A DNA stretch of 64,000 nucleotides. Origin: Cordilura impudica (Eukaryota > Arthropoda > Insecta > Diptera > Scathophagidae). Below are positions 23,855 through 36,159 of the stretch, piece after piece. The DNA lies in assembly GCA_963682025.1 (NCBI GenBank), contig OY821521.1, forward strand, positions 116,901,604 through 116,965,603. Direction: 5' to 3'. The notes under the pieces were generated by a model. It ran no database searches, had not been told where the DNA came from, and was given only the letters and a program-made list of their open reading frames with translations. A program made the translations under genes and the position numbers. How positions within the stretch are numbered: the first letter of the stretch is position 1; every line of letters begins with the position of its first letter.

Positions 23855-25010
23855 ATGGCCCGAGGGGCCAAATCTTCATCAAAAAGAAAGCTTGTGAACA
23901 AGATGACAAAACTTCCTCCGGTTTTTGTTAACCCGAACATCGCGTCAACTTCCAGCAACAGATTTAGCCTGCTTGCTGGCCTCAATGATATGGACGTAAC
24001 TCCTGCATCAAATATTAATGATATTAAACAACACAAACCTCCACCTATAGTTGTAGAAACCAACGCCTCATTTGCAGAAATACGAAAACTACTTGGTAAA
24101 GATTGTATTTTCAAACGTACTTCAATTGGTACCAAAATTTTTGCTCCAACTAAAGAATCGTACGAATGCTATAAGCAAATTCTTAAAGAGAGTAAAATGG
24201 AGTTTCATTCATATGGCTACAAAGATAATAGGTTATACACAACCTTTCTACACGGTTTACCCCGCATAAACTCTGAGGACATCACCGAAGAGTTAAAAAA
24301 CTACAACCTATCCCCTTCTTCGGTGGTTGAAATAGTCACCAAATTCAGTTCGAACAACAATGCTGTTTACAAAGTTCAATTTGTTCGTAAAAATTTTAAC
24401 CCAACTGCCTTAAAAAATGTAAGGACAATTTCCAATATCATAATTTCTTGGAAAAAATACAAATCTAGATCCAGAAATAAACCAACTCAATGCTGGAACT
24501 GCTTAATGTATGGCCATGGCGGTGAACATTGCCATCGAAGTGCTGCGTGTATGATATGCGCAGAACAACATCATACAAGTGTGTGTCCGTTTAACACAAA
24601 CGAAAAAAGACCAGCTGTTTTTACATGCTTTAATTGCAAAAAACGGAAAAGAGAGAACTGATCACTCTGCAAACGACATCAACTGTCCGTTACGTTCTCT
24701 CTATTTGGAAACTAGAACAAGAGTAACTTCCAAAAGTCATAACAGCAGGCAACAACAAAATATTTCATTTCAATCAAAGGTTGATTTCCCAAATTTAAGT
24801 AACAACAACACAAATTGTAACAATAACATCAATAATAACAGCAACGCTACATATGCTAACCAGCTGAAAACAAACAACGATTTATTTAGCATTGATGAGC
24901 TTTTTGATATTTTCACTACAGCTATGGATGATTTGCATAGGTGCACTTCAAAAGTACAACAAATCAAAGTTGTAATGTCAATGGTAAAATACGCCCATGG
25001 ATTATACTAA
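23855..25010 (+). pseudogene. LINE ORF1 (Gag-like zinc-knuckle protein), frameshifted
   Basis: Starts MARGAKSSSKRKL at 23855 and reads to 24661, where a one-base change near 24645 ends it; the remainder continues in another frame to TAA at 25008-25010. It has a basic N-terminus and an RNA-binding middle region. Three CCHC-type knuckles follow: CWNCLMYGHGGEHC, CMICAEQHHTSVC and a third starting FTCFNCKK. This is the usual nucleic-acid chaperone of Jockey-clade LINEs, forming RNP particles with the element RNA. The last 14 nt overlap ORF2. Confidence 0.85.
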
Positions 25011-27480
25011 TAATTTAAACGAATTCAAAATGCTTCACTTGAATGCTAATGGCATTTCAAACTTTTCTAAAACAATTTGAGATACTAATTGAACGAGAAA
25101 ATATTAAAATAGCGTCTTTGAATGAAACATTTTTTTCAGAAATTCATAGAACCTATTTTAAAAATTATTATTTATATAGAAGTGACAGAACAGATGCAAG
25201 AGGAGGAGGAGTAGCTCTGTTAATTCATAAATCTGTCGCTCATAAAAATCTCTTTATATCAAACACCTCATCAATCGAAAACATCTGATATCTTGAACCT
25301 AACACCTTCCACCAAAGAATATATAGTTTTTGGTGACCTAAATGCCAAACATTGTTCATGGAATTGTCGTTCAAATAATACTGCAGGAATCGCACTCAAC
25401 AACCTACAGCAATCAAGCAATTTTTTTATTCACTATCCTAATAGCCCAACACTATTCCCCCATCAACACAATCGCGAAGCATCCACAGTCGATATTATTT
25501 TAAGCAACTCCGCTTTAAATATAGACGTAAAAACAATGGATTACGAAATACCATCAGACCATCGCCCCATTATATGTACACTTAAAAGGTCAATGGCCTT
25601 GCAGGTTGACCTCAATTATTATGATTATGTATAGTGCAACCAACTGGAACATTTATATGAATTTTTTAAACAATAAAATCACGTTATATTCCGATATATA
25701 CAATACCAAGGCAGTAATTGATCAGGAAATCCAAAAATTTATAAATGTAGTTTTCGAAGCAAGGGATGTGTCTACACCTAAAATAACTCAACAAAATAAT
25801 TACACATTACCAGAAAGTACTGTGAAATATATAAAACTAAGAAGAAGCTTTAAAAGAAAAAGCCAACGATCTTCAAATATAGCCGAGCAAACTTTTTATA
25901 ATCAATGTACTAAGTTTCTAAGTGATTGATAAAAGTATTAATTCGGAGCTCAATAAAAAATGGTCTCAATTATTATCCAATTTAAAACCAGGTGATAAAT
26001 CGTTTTGTAAAATAAGCAGGAACTTGCGAGGAAAAGGAAAAAATCAAATCGCTCACTTCAAAGTTGGAAACACAAAAATAACATTTAATAAGGACAAGGC
26101 TGAAGTCCTGGCAAATACATTTGTCCAAGCAAATAACCTCACTTCGAACTATAACCACTCGGCAGATACACTAACAAAAACAACAGTAAATAATTTTAAG
26201 AAGGAAAATCCCAGTTCTGAATCTACAATTTATACATCTCTTGAAGAAGTAATGAATATTGTTTCATCAATAAAACCCTCAAAATCCCCTGGTTTTGGCA
26301 ATGTTCCCAACCTGCTCTTAAAGAAACTACCACTCAAAGCTCTAAAATTACTGGTTATAATATTTAACAGCTGCATCAAACTCAACTATTTCCCAAACCA
26401 TTTCAAAAATGCTAAGGTTATAGCTATTAACAAACCTAGCAAGCCAAAAACTAACCCAAACAGCTACAGACCTATCAGTCTATTAAGTAACTTTGGTAAA
26501 ATGTTTGAAAAAATTCTACATTCTCGTCTTAGTGAATTTGTAACGACCAATTCTATTGTTGCTAAAGAACAATTTGGATTTAAAAAAGGACATAGCACTA
26601 CTCACCAAATAAACAGAATTAAAAATCAAATAATCAACAATAAAAACAATAAACGTTCAACGGGTGTAATATTGTTAGATATTGAAAAAGCGTTTGACAC
26701 CGTTTGGCATAATGGCCTCTTATTTAAACTTCTTGATGCGAATATACCAAAATATCTATGTAAACTTATTTCAAATTTCATTCACGACAGAAGCTTTAAA
26801 GTTGCGATTAATAATGAAACATCAACTCCAAAAACCATTACCTCAGGGTTACCTCAAGGATCAGTCTTGTCGCCATTGCTTTACTCGATATATACATCTG
26901 ATTTCAAAGTCCAGAAATATATGCTTACTACGCAGATGATACTGCGTTAATTTCTTCAAACAAACTTACAAGTGCACTCCTGAAGAAAATGGAAAAGGGA
27001 CTTGTAAAATGCAGTAAATATTTTCACAAATGGAAAATCAAAATTAATCCAAACAAGACCCAAGCAATAATTTTTCCATTCAACAAATCTCCCAAATACT
27101 GCCAAGACGTCATCTTCTTATTGGAAATAATACCATAAATGTACTTAACGATGTCAAATATCTCGGAGTTGTCTTGGACAAAAAGCTTACATTTAAACAA
27201 CATATTATGGCTACGTGCCAAAAAGCTATAAAATCAGTTAAAGCATTATGGCCACTACTAAATAGAAGGTCATTTCTAAATCACCAAAACAAAAATCTAC
27301 TCTTCAAAAGCCCTGGAGGTATCCTACAAATCTTCTTCATGAAGAAACCGGTTATGAAAAAATTATCGATTTCATATCAAGGATTAATAACAATTACAAT
27401 TGAAAATTCCTCTTACCCACTGCTAAGAGAATGTATAGAAATAACGTAAAATTAAAAAAGAAATCACCAAATTGAAAATT
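24997..27480 (+). pseudogene. LINE ORF2 (endonuclease-RT), multiply broken
   Basis: ATG at 24997 overlaps the ORF1 stop. The frame is broken near 25068 (5-bp loss relative to copy 2), 25285 (deletion of about 90 bp), 25625, 25925 and 26925. Recognisable parts are an APE-type endonuclease (FGDLNAKHCSWNC, then PSDHRPI) and the RT (SYRPISLLSNFGK, LLDIEKAFDTVWH, LPQGSVLSPLLYS). The YADD box is still present in the DNA but lies in another frame after 26925. Not functional. Confidence 0.85.
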
Positions 27481-27745
27481 ATATGCTTGTAGAGGTCTAT
27501 TATTACTAATAAACCTCCTATAAGCATATAAACATTTTCAGATAGTATTTGAATATATTAAATCACATAAAGGTTTATTCCTCCCATTTTCCTTTAAAAA
27601 TCATTAAAAAATAAAATAAAAACTATTTAATATCTTTAGATCCTATATATTATTTGTTGCAATATCTATATGTAAAGATAAGATCTCATATGTAAATATC
27701 AAATTTGTTAAAATATGTAAATAAAGGAAGAATATATAATTGAAA

Positions 27746-27976
27746 TTGAAAATTAAGAAAAATTTTAGTGTGTTGTTATTTTGTAATTGGATTTTTGTCG
27801 TATTTTTTTTATAGTACTTTAGGTGTGAAAAATATTGTCATTATGATGTGACGTAATTATAGTAAAATATATGTTTATATAGACTTAAAATTAATACATG
27901 TATTTTTGTTGTTATATTTGTTTTCTGTTTTTTTTTTTATATTTCTGTATTACTATTATATTTCTTAAGTAAATTT
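27746..27976. other. AT-rich tail of the 412-like remnant
   Basis: AT-rich, T-runs, no ORF. It lies downstream of the integrase end on the minus strand and may be 3' untranslated or LTR debris, but no matching second LTR was found. Confidence 0.3.
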
Positions 27977-30900
27977 TTATGAATGGTTTATATCGATATT
28001 AATAATTTTATACGGACCATTGTATGGTGGTTCGTTCTTCTTTCTATTTCCTACTTTATCTAATACTAAATCTCCTATCGCTAATTTTATACTATTTACT
28101 TTTTTAAAAGATTCCAATCTTTTATTCTTTATGTCTTCTATCAATTTCTTCGCCTGGTATATTTGGTATTTTATCAAATGGTGAATATTCGGTATCAATG
28201 TGTGGCGTTATGTTGTATGCGAATGAATAGTAAGTTATCCATTCACTCCAATTGTCATCATTTACAAAAGATAAAAAATATTCATTCAATACCCTATGTT
28301 TTCGTTCGACAGCACCTAATGTCTCGTGATGGTAAGGTGTCGAGATTTTTTTTTCTTTTTTAGCAAATCGCAATTTTCATTTCAAAGTCTTGAATATTCC
28401 ATATTTAAATATTAAATTTTCAGTCAAAGCTTTCGCTATCGATTTGACTTCTTTAGTTTCCATTGCGACTGCTATTATATATTTTGTTAGTTCACATTGC
28501 ATGGTCAATATATATCTGTAGTATCCAGAAGGACGTAGTCGTCCTACTGTATCGATGACTATGGTGCTAAAACTATCATTTGGTGTGTACGTTATACATA
28601 ATGGTTCTTTTGTGTGTCTTACTTGTTTGTTTCTCTGACAAAGATCACACGTCAAAACATATCTCTTTACCATTTTATTCATGTTTTTTCATATATACTT
28701 ACATATTTTTGTTTTAATTTCAATAATGTCTTTCTAACTCCGAAATGACCTCCGCATGATGTGTCGTGATACATTTTAATTAATTTTTTCTTCTCTTCAT
28801 TGTTTATTATTTTCTGTGGATTGCTATATAAAAGAATTCTGACATCATTATTATCATTATTTTCATTAATTTCCTTTTTCATATTCCCGTGGGTTATTAT
28901 CTTAAATATTTCGTCACCTTTTTCTAGTGCAAATTTATCATATTTCAATCTGCTTAACTTAGATGAATGTTTCTCCAACATGTTACCTAAGTAAATGGGA
29001 TTATCACTGCATCTCACGCGCGTTTCGTTCACAAAATGATTATCTTCAATTTTGAATTCTTTAGTCGACTTGTCTAATATAAATTTTAATTTTCTCGCGA
29101 GTTTTATATCTTTAATGGATGTACATTCCCATATCTTGAGTTGATCAGGCCCAATAGGAGATGATTATCCGTTTCCACATTTATAGCTTTATTTTCTTCT
29201 ATTTTATTTTTATTTACTTCATTTTGTATTATATTTTTATTTTCTTAATTTTGTATCATATATTTCTTAATTTTTCTTGTCATCACCAGCGTCTTTTTTA
29301 TTGATTGATCCGTATTATGAGGTATCATTGTTTTTAATATATCTGAGTTTAACTCTATTCTCGACAATACGTCTGCATTTGTGTTGCTAATACCTTTTTT
29401 ATATATTATTTGAAAATCATAGTCCGATAATTCCAAGCGAATTCTAGTTAATTTTGAATTCGGATTTTTGTGAGAAAATAACGCGATTAGTGGGCGATAG
29501 TCTGTAACAACTGTAAACCTTCTTCCGTAGAGGTATGGGCGGAAAAATTGTATTCCCCAATACATACCAAGTAGTTCTTTTTCTACATCACGTTTATTCT
29601 TCTCGTATTTATTTAGTGAACGGCTTGCGAAAGATATTGGTCTATCTTCTCCAATTTATCCTTGTGATAATACAGCTCCAAGTGCATAATCAGATGCGTC
29701 TGTTGTTAGTACAAATGGTTTTTCAAAATCTGGATACTGTAATTACTAATTTGCCTTTCAATGTCTCAAACTCTGTTTGACATTGCGCTGTCCATTCGAA
29801 TTTTGCATTCTTTTTCAACAAAGCATTCAAGCAATTTGCTACTTCAGCAAAATTTTTAAAAAATCTTCTGTAATAATTGCAAAATGCCACAAACCTTCTC
29901 ACTTCATCGGCATTTTTCGCAATTTGGTATCTTGTAATTGTATCGAATTTTGAAGGATCTGGTCTAATACGTTTTGGCGTTATCAAGTGTCCAAGACACA
30001 CTACTTCTGGTTTCAAAAAGCAACATTTACTCGGATTTAGCTTCAGATTATATTTTCTCAGTCTGTCAAAAATTTTAATCCAATTGGAATTGTGGTGTTG
30101 TAGACTACAACCAAATACTATAATGTCATCAACGTAAAGAAAAGCTTCAGATTCCAATCCGGCCAGAGCCACAGTTAGCATCCTCTGAAAACTATTCGAT
30201 GATATCTTTAAACCAAATGGTAGCCTAGTATATTGATAATGTCCATTAGGTGTAGAAAACGCGGTATATGGTCGTGATTTGTGATCAAGTTCAATTTGAT
30301 GAAATGAGATTGTCGTATCCAATGTTGAAAAATATTTGGCTCTACCCAGTTTATCCAAAATGTCATCCAAACGTTTTAATGGAAATTTATCATTGACGAT
30401 TTTGTCATTTAGTTTTCTAAAATCTACTACTAATCTCCATTTCTTTAAATCTGTTTGTCCCTTTTTCGAAACCAGTAATAGGCTTATCGTTTGTCTATAA
30501 AAATTATTTGTTGTCAAATCTTCTAAGTATTGATGTAAGTTCATTTCCATTTTCATCATTTAAGTCTTTCAAATTCAAATTCTTGGTTTGTTACATTTAA
30601 TAATTTCACGTGTTGGTTACCATCTTAAGGTATTATTGCATTTGCCATATAAATTCCTTTCATAAGTTCTCTATTCAATATCACAGCATCTTCATTCAGT
30701 TTTATCTTAAAAGGAACCACAATTTCACTCCTCGCTGGGATTATTACTTGATTTATATTAAAAGCCCTATCATGAATTGGGATTGTTATCTTTTCACCGT
30801 TAATGTTGAAAGTTAATACGTATTTGTCGTAATCGATGTTACATCTGTATCTTGTTAAGAAATCTCTACCCAAGATTCCATCGGTACCTATCGGTATATC

Positions 30901-31080
30901 ATCCGCAACCATTTGTATTTTCTGTTCAATGACTATGTCGTGTATATTTATATTAATAATTGTAGATCCAATTATTATTATTATTATTATTATAACGTTT
31001 TAACTATTTCTGTTGCACAGTGAGATGTCCGCACCTGTGTCTATTAAAAATGTAAGTTTCTGTTTGTAGCCTCAATACTC
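27977..31080 (-). pseudogene. 412/mdg1-type Ty3/gypsy pol, decayed
   Basis: Minus-strand pol in many frames. The protease has LIDTGADIS at about 31030-31055 and continues at 30625-30912 (DGILGRDFLTRY); an ATT microsatellite at 30965-30992 separates the two. The RT is at 29723-30559, with VVDFRKLND, RLPFGLKISSNSFQRML and YVDDIIVFG. RNase H is at 29245-29780. Integrase follows as a zinc domain at 28679-29032, core fragments at 28122-28682, and a C-terminal piece at 27977-28198 (GPYKIINI). The phrase VRRFVAFCNYYRRFFKNFA and the general wording match the 412/mdg1 branch as I remember it. No gag, env or LTR pair is visible. Each domain border carries a frameshift or stop. Confidence 0.85.
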
Positions 31081-31119
31081 AATCTTACATAATTTCTGAG
31101 GTTGGATGTTATGTTCTAT

Positions 31120-31407
31120 ATTTTTATACCCTCCACACGTCAGTGGCTGAGGGTATATATAGGTTTGTCATTCCGTTTGTAACGCATCGAAAAACTAATT
31201 TCCGACCCCATAAAGTATATATATTCTTGATCCTTATCACAGCTCGAGTCGATATAGCGATGTCCGTCTGTCTGTTGAAATTACGCTCATTCACAAAAAA
31301 AGCCATCTAACTGGATAAGGCTACAATAATATCATTTGCCATAATTCCCAGCAGGTTGGTATTGAAAATGGGCTAAATCGGGCATCATCGTGATTAGATA
31401 CGAGCAA
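31120..31407 (+). repeat. Dispersed fly repeat with ATACCCTCCAC end, truncated by LINE
   Basis: Begins ATACCCTCCACACGTCAGTG and folds back on GAGGGTATAT. 'gtttgtcattccgtttgtaa' and a 'gatatagcgatgtccgtctg' block follow, as in the 1334, 5361, 11378 and 52703 copies. It is closest to the 52703 copy. LINE copy 2 interrupts it at about 31408, just after 'gatacgagcaa', a phrase also present at 52978. Confidence 0.75.
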
Positions 31408-31883
31408 TTTTCAATTATATATTCTTCCTTTATTTACATATTTTAACAAATTTGATATTTACATATGAGATCTTATCTTTACATTTAGATATTGCAACAA
31501 ATAATATATAGGATCTAAAGACATTAAATAGTTTTTATTTTATTTTTTATTGATTTTTAAAGGAAAATGGGAAGAAAAAAAACCTTTATATGATTTAATA
31601 AATTCAAATACTATCTGAAAATATTTATATGCTTATAGAAGGTTTATTAGTAATAATAGACCTCTACAAGCATATAATTTTCAATTTGGTGATTTCTTTT
31701 TTAATTTTACGTTATTTCTATACATTCTCTTATCAGTGGGTAAGAGGAATTTTCAATTTTGGCAAAATAATTGTTGTTAATCCTTGTTATGAAATCGATA
31801 ATTTTTTCATAACCTGTTTCTTCATGAAGAAGATTTGTACGATACCTCCAGGGCTTTTTATTTATCATTTTAAGACATTTGTT

Positions 31884-34377
31884 TTATATAATTTGTAAGC
31901 GTTTTAGGTGGCAGTTGGCAGCGTCAGTCCAAATAGGACACGCGTATGTTAATATTGGCCTTATAACACTTTTGAATAGGAGATTTTTGTTTTTGGGGTT
32001 TAGAAATGACCTATTTAGAAGTGGCCATAATGCTTTAAATGATTTTATAGCTTTTTGGCACGTAGCCATAATATGTTGTTTAAAAGTAAGCTTTTTGTCC
32101 AAGACAACTCCGAGATATTTGACATGATTAACTACATTTATGGTATTGTTTCCAATATGAAGATGACGTCTTGGCAATCTTTTGGGAGATTTGTTGAACG
32201 GAAAAATAATAGCTTGGGTCTTGTTTGGATTAATTTTGATTTTCCATTTGTGAAAATATTTACTGCAATTTACAAGTCCCTTTTCCATTTTCTTCAGGAG
32301 TGCACTTGTAAGTTTGTTTGAAGAAATTAACGCAGTATCATCTGCGTAGTAAGCAATTTTCATATATTTCGGGACTTTGAAATCGGATGTATGTATATAT
32401 CGAGTAAAGCAATGGCGACAAGACTGATCCTTGAGGTAACCCTGTCGTAATGGTTTTTGGAGATGATGTTTCATTATTAATCGTAACTTTAAAGCTTCTG
32501 CCGTGAATGAAATCTGAAATAAGTTTGCATAAATATTTTGGTACATTTGCATCAAGAAGTTTAAATACTAGGCCATTATGCCAAACGGTGTCAAACGCTT
32601 TTTCGATATCCAACAATATTAGACCCGTTGAACGTTTATTGTTTTTATTGCTGATTATTTGATTTTTAATTCTGTTTATTTGGTGAGTAGTGCTATGCCC
32701 TTTTTTAAATCCAAATTGTTCTTTAGCAACAATAGAATTGGTCGTTACAAATTCACTAAGACGAGAATATAGTATTTTTTCAAATATTTTACCTAAGTTA
32801 CTTAATAAACTAATAGGTCTATAGCTATTTGAGTTATTTTTTGGCTTACTAGATTTGTTGATAGCTATAACCTTAGCGTTTTTGAAATGGTTTGGGAAAT
32901 AGTTGAGTTTGATGCAGCTGTTAAATAATATAACCAGTAATTTTAGAGCTTTGAGTGGTACTTTCTTTAAGAGCAGGTTGGGAACATTGTCAAAACCAGG
33001 AGATTTTGAGGGTTTTATTAATGAGACAATATTCATTACTTCTTCTAGAGATGTATAAATTGCTGACTCAGAACTGGGATTTTCCTTCTTAAAATTATTT
33101 ACTGTTGTATTTATTACTATATCCGCTGAGTGGCTGTAATTCGAAGTGAGGTTATTTGCTTTGACAAATGTATTCTCCAGGACTTCAGCTTTGTCCTTAT
33201 CAGATGTTATCCTTGTATTTCCAACCTCAAGGTGAGAGATTTGATTTTTTCCTTTTCCTCGCAAGTTCCTGCTTATTCTCCAAAATGATTTATCACCTGG
33301 TTTTAAATTGGATAATAATTGACACCATTTCTTATTGCGTTCCGAATTAATACTTTTATCAATCATGTTACTTAGAAACTTAGTACATTGATTATAAAAA
33401 GTTTGCTCGGCTATATTTGAAGATCGTTGGCTTTTTCTTTTAAAGCTTCTTCTTAGTTTAATATATTTCACAGTACTTTCTGGTAATGTGTAATTATTTT
33501 GTTGGGTTATTTTAGGTGTAGACGCATCCCTTGCTTCGAAGACTACATTTATAAATTTTTGTATTTCCTGATCAATTACTACCTTGGTATTGTATATATC
33601 CGAATTTAACGTGATTTTATTTTCTAAAAAATTCATATAAATGTTCCAGTTGGTTGCACTATAATCATAATAGTTGAGGTCAACCTGCGAGGCCACTGAT
33701 CTTTTAAGTGTACACATAATGGGACGATGGTCTGATGGTATTTCGTAATCCATTGTCTTTACGTCTATATTTAAAGCGGTATTGCTTAAAATAATATCGA
33801 CTGTGGATGCTTCGCGATTGTGTTGATGGGGGAATAGGGTTGGACTATTAGGATAGTGTATAAAAAAATTGCTTGATTGCTGTAGATTGTTGAGTGCTAT
33901 TCCTGCAGTATTATTTGAACAGCAATTCCAAGAGCAATGTTTGGCATTTATGTCACCAAAAACTATGTATTCTTTGGTGGAAGGTGTTAGGTTCAAGATA
34001 TCAGCACAGAAGTTATGGGTATATCTTGGTGAATATAACGAAGATACAACAATAGGTCTATTAGTTATAATAACTTCAATTGATATGTTTTCGATTGATG
34101 AAGTGTGTGATATAAAGAGGTTTTTATGAGCGACAGATTTATGAATTAACAGAGCTACTCCTCCTCCTCTAGCATCTGTTCTGTCACTTCTATATAAATA
34201 ATAATTTTTAAAAAAGGGTCTATGATTTTCTGAAAAAAATGTTTCATTCAAAGACGCTAATTTAATATTTTCTCTTTCAATTAGTATTTCAAATTGTTTT
34301 AATTTAGAAAAGTTTGAAATGCCGTTAGCATTCAAGTGAAGCATTTTGAATTCGTTTAAATTATTAGTATAATCCAT
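31884..34377 (-). pseudogene. LINE ORF2 copy 2: APE endonuclease and RT, one frameshift
   Basis: Open for 679 residues from ATG at 34377 to 32338. The endonuclease occupies about residues 10-235 (LHLNANGIS, ASLNETFF, FGDINAKHCSWN, PSDHRPIMC). The RT covers about residues 430-670 (SYRPISLLSNLGK, LLDIEKAFDTVWH, GLPQGSVLSPLLYSIYT). A small insertion near 32390 (an expanded 'catgtatgtata' run) throws the frame. The YYADDTALISS box and thumb region follow in the 31884-32555 frame. The endonuclease would nick target DNA and the RT would prime from the nick. The architecture is Jockey-clade; subfamily not assigned. Confidence 0.88.
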
Positions 34378-35530
34378 GGGCGTATTTTACCATTGACATT
34401 ACAACTTTGATTTGTTGTACTTTTGAAGTGCACCTATGCAAATCATCCATAGCTGTAGTGAAAACATCAAAAAGCTCATCAATGCTAAATAAATCGTTGT
34501 TTGTTTTCAGCTGGTTAGCATATGTAGCTTTGCTGTTATTATTGATGTTACTGTTACAATTTGTGTTGTTGTTTCTTAAATTAGGAAAATCTCCCACATT
34601 AAATTGAAATGAGTTATTTTGTAGTTGTCTGCTTTTATTCGGACTTTTAGAAGTAACTCTTCTTCTAGTTTCCAAATAGAGAGAACGTAACGGACAGTTG
34701 ATATCGTTTGCAGATTGATCAGTTCTCTCTTTTCCCTGTTTTTTGCAATTAAAGCATGTAAAAACAGCTGGCCTTTTTTCATTCGTGTTAAACGGACACA
34801 CACTTGTATGATGTTGTTCTGCACATATCATACATGCAGCACTTCGATGGCAATGTTCACCGCCATGGCCATACATCAAGCAGTTCCAGCATTGAGTTGG
34901 TTTGTTCTTGGATTTCGTTTTGTATTTTTTCCAAGAAATTATAATGTTAGAAATTGTTCGTACATTTTTTAAAGCAGTTGGATTAAAATTTTTACGAACA
35001 AATTGAACTTTATAAACTGCATTATTGTTTGAACTGAATTTGGTGACTATTTCAGTTACGGAAGAGGGGGATAGGTTGTAGTTTTTTAGCTACTTGGAGA
35101 TTTCCTCAGAGCTTATGCGGGGTAAACCGTGTAAAAAGGTGGTGCATAACCTATTTTCTTTGGAGCCATAAGAATGAAACTCCATCTTATTCTCTTTAAG
35201 TATTTGCTTGTAGCATTCGTACATTTTATTACTAGAAGCAAAAATTTTGGTACCAATTGAAGTACGTTTGAAAATGCAATCCTTACCAAGCAGCTTTTGT
35301 AATTCTGTAAATGAAGCGTTAGCTTCTACAACAATCGGTGGAGGTTTGAGTTCCTTAACATCGTTAATATTTGATACGGGAGTTACGTCCATATCATTGA
35401 GGCCAGCAAGCAGGCTAAATCTGTTGCTTGAAGTTGACGCCATGTTCGGGTTAACAAAACCCGGAAGAAGTTTTGTCATCTTCTTATTCACAAGCTTTCT
35501 TTTTGATGAAGACTTGGCCCCTCGGGCCAT
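34364..35530 (-). pseudogene. LINE ORF1 copy 2, single in-frame stop
   Basis: Starts MARGAKSSSKRKL at 35530 and is open in one frame to the stop at 34364, apart from TAG at 35090-35092 where copy 1 has a Glu codon. Residues 1-146 precede the stop. After it come the RNA-binding middle and the three zinc knuckles (CWNCLMYGHGGEHC, CMICAEQHHTSVC, FTCFNCKKQGKE), then an Asn-rich stretch and the ending VKYAHGLY. The last 14 nt (34364-34377) overlap the ORF2 start in the -1/+2 register. Confidence 0.85.
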
Positions 35531-35778
35531 CGCAAAATTTTTATTCCTGTTTTAAGCTGGATTGTCTGCCACGTGAGTTCAAATGAGATCAAGAATAGGC
35601 AATTGCAAGAACAAAAATATACACTTGTTTTTAATTTTAATAGTTGTACTCTAAGCGCTTTGATTTTTTACACAACCGTTCGTAAAGAGAGTTAGATTCG
35701 AACTGATAGTATACTTGAAAATGACAAATCCTGTGTAATTATTCAATCACTATAAATTCAGTTAAAATCAATCATTAT

Positions 35779-36159
35779 ATGAAATCGAACAGTACAACTA
35801 AAAATCATTTTAAAGGTGTCTTTGCTTCTGATCAACTACCTAAGAAAGCTGTTGTAAAACCATCATTGAGTATAGCAAACGCCGATCCGTCATATAAACC
35901 AGGACAGCATTGGGTTGCTTTTTATTTCCAAAAAAATAAACCTGGTGAATTCTTTTGTCTGGCTGGTCAACCACCTATTAAACCTTTTATTAAATTTTTG
36001 AATACAAATTCTAAATCGTATATTTATAACAAAAAACGTATTCAAGGCGAATATTCAATATTATGTGGAATTTATTGTTGTATTTTTATTTATTTTAGAT
36101 GTAAAAAAGTATCATTTTATAAAATTTTAATATTTTTTAATTATTCAAACTTGTTTTAA
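35779..36159 (+). pseudogene. Adenain-type cysteine protease, Maverick/Polinton-like remnant
   Basis: 126 residues from ATG 35779. Recognised by GVFASDQLP near the N-terminus, KPGQHWVAFYF with the catalytic His (residue 44), GQPPIKPFIKFLN, YNKKRIQ and CGIYCC with the catalytic Cys (96). These are landmarks of adenovirus-type proteases carried by Maverick/Polinton elements, where the enzyme processes virion proteins. The stretch that normally reads FFD-S-Y/F-G here reads FFCLAG, so the expected acidic residue of the triad is lost. The C-terminus is short and ends in hydrophobic noise. LINE copy 2 ends 74 bp upstream and may have removed the rest. No PolB, integrase or capsid gene is nearby. 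Confidence 0.7.

Larger units (their letters stand above)
23679..27745 (+). mobile_element. Jockey-group LINE, copy 1, decayed
   Basis: Non-LTR retrotransposon with ORF1 (23855-25010) and ORF2 (from 24997), then a 3' UTR ending near 'aatatataattgaaa'. The same 5' end ('cagttcgaatctaa') and the same 3' end occur in copy 2 at 31408-35705, so both are close to full length. Copy 1 lost about 90 bp in the endonuclease region (near 25285) and about 140 bp near 27310. No target duplication is clear. Confidence 0.85.
31408..35705 (-). mobile_element. Jockey-group LINE, copy 2, nearly intact
   Basis: Minus-strand copy of the same LINE as 23679-27745, about 4.3 kb, inserted in the ATACCCTCCAC repeat. 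Its 5' end (35705) starts with the same 'cagttcgaatc'. It retains the endonuclease and 3' segments lost from copy 1. Damage is limited to one nonsense codon in ORF1 and a small insertion in ORF2, so it is the better reference for the family. Confidence 0.85.

Noticed and set aside
35706..36159. Intact host cysteine protease gene
   Set aside because: The expected acidic catalytic residue is replaced, the C-terminus decays, and the best landmarks are those of mobile-element adenains.
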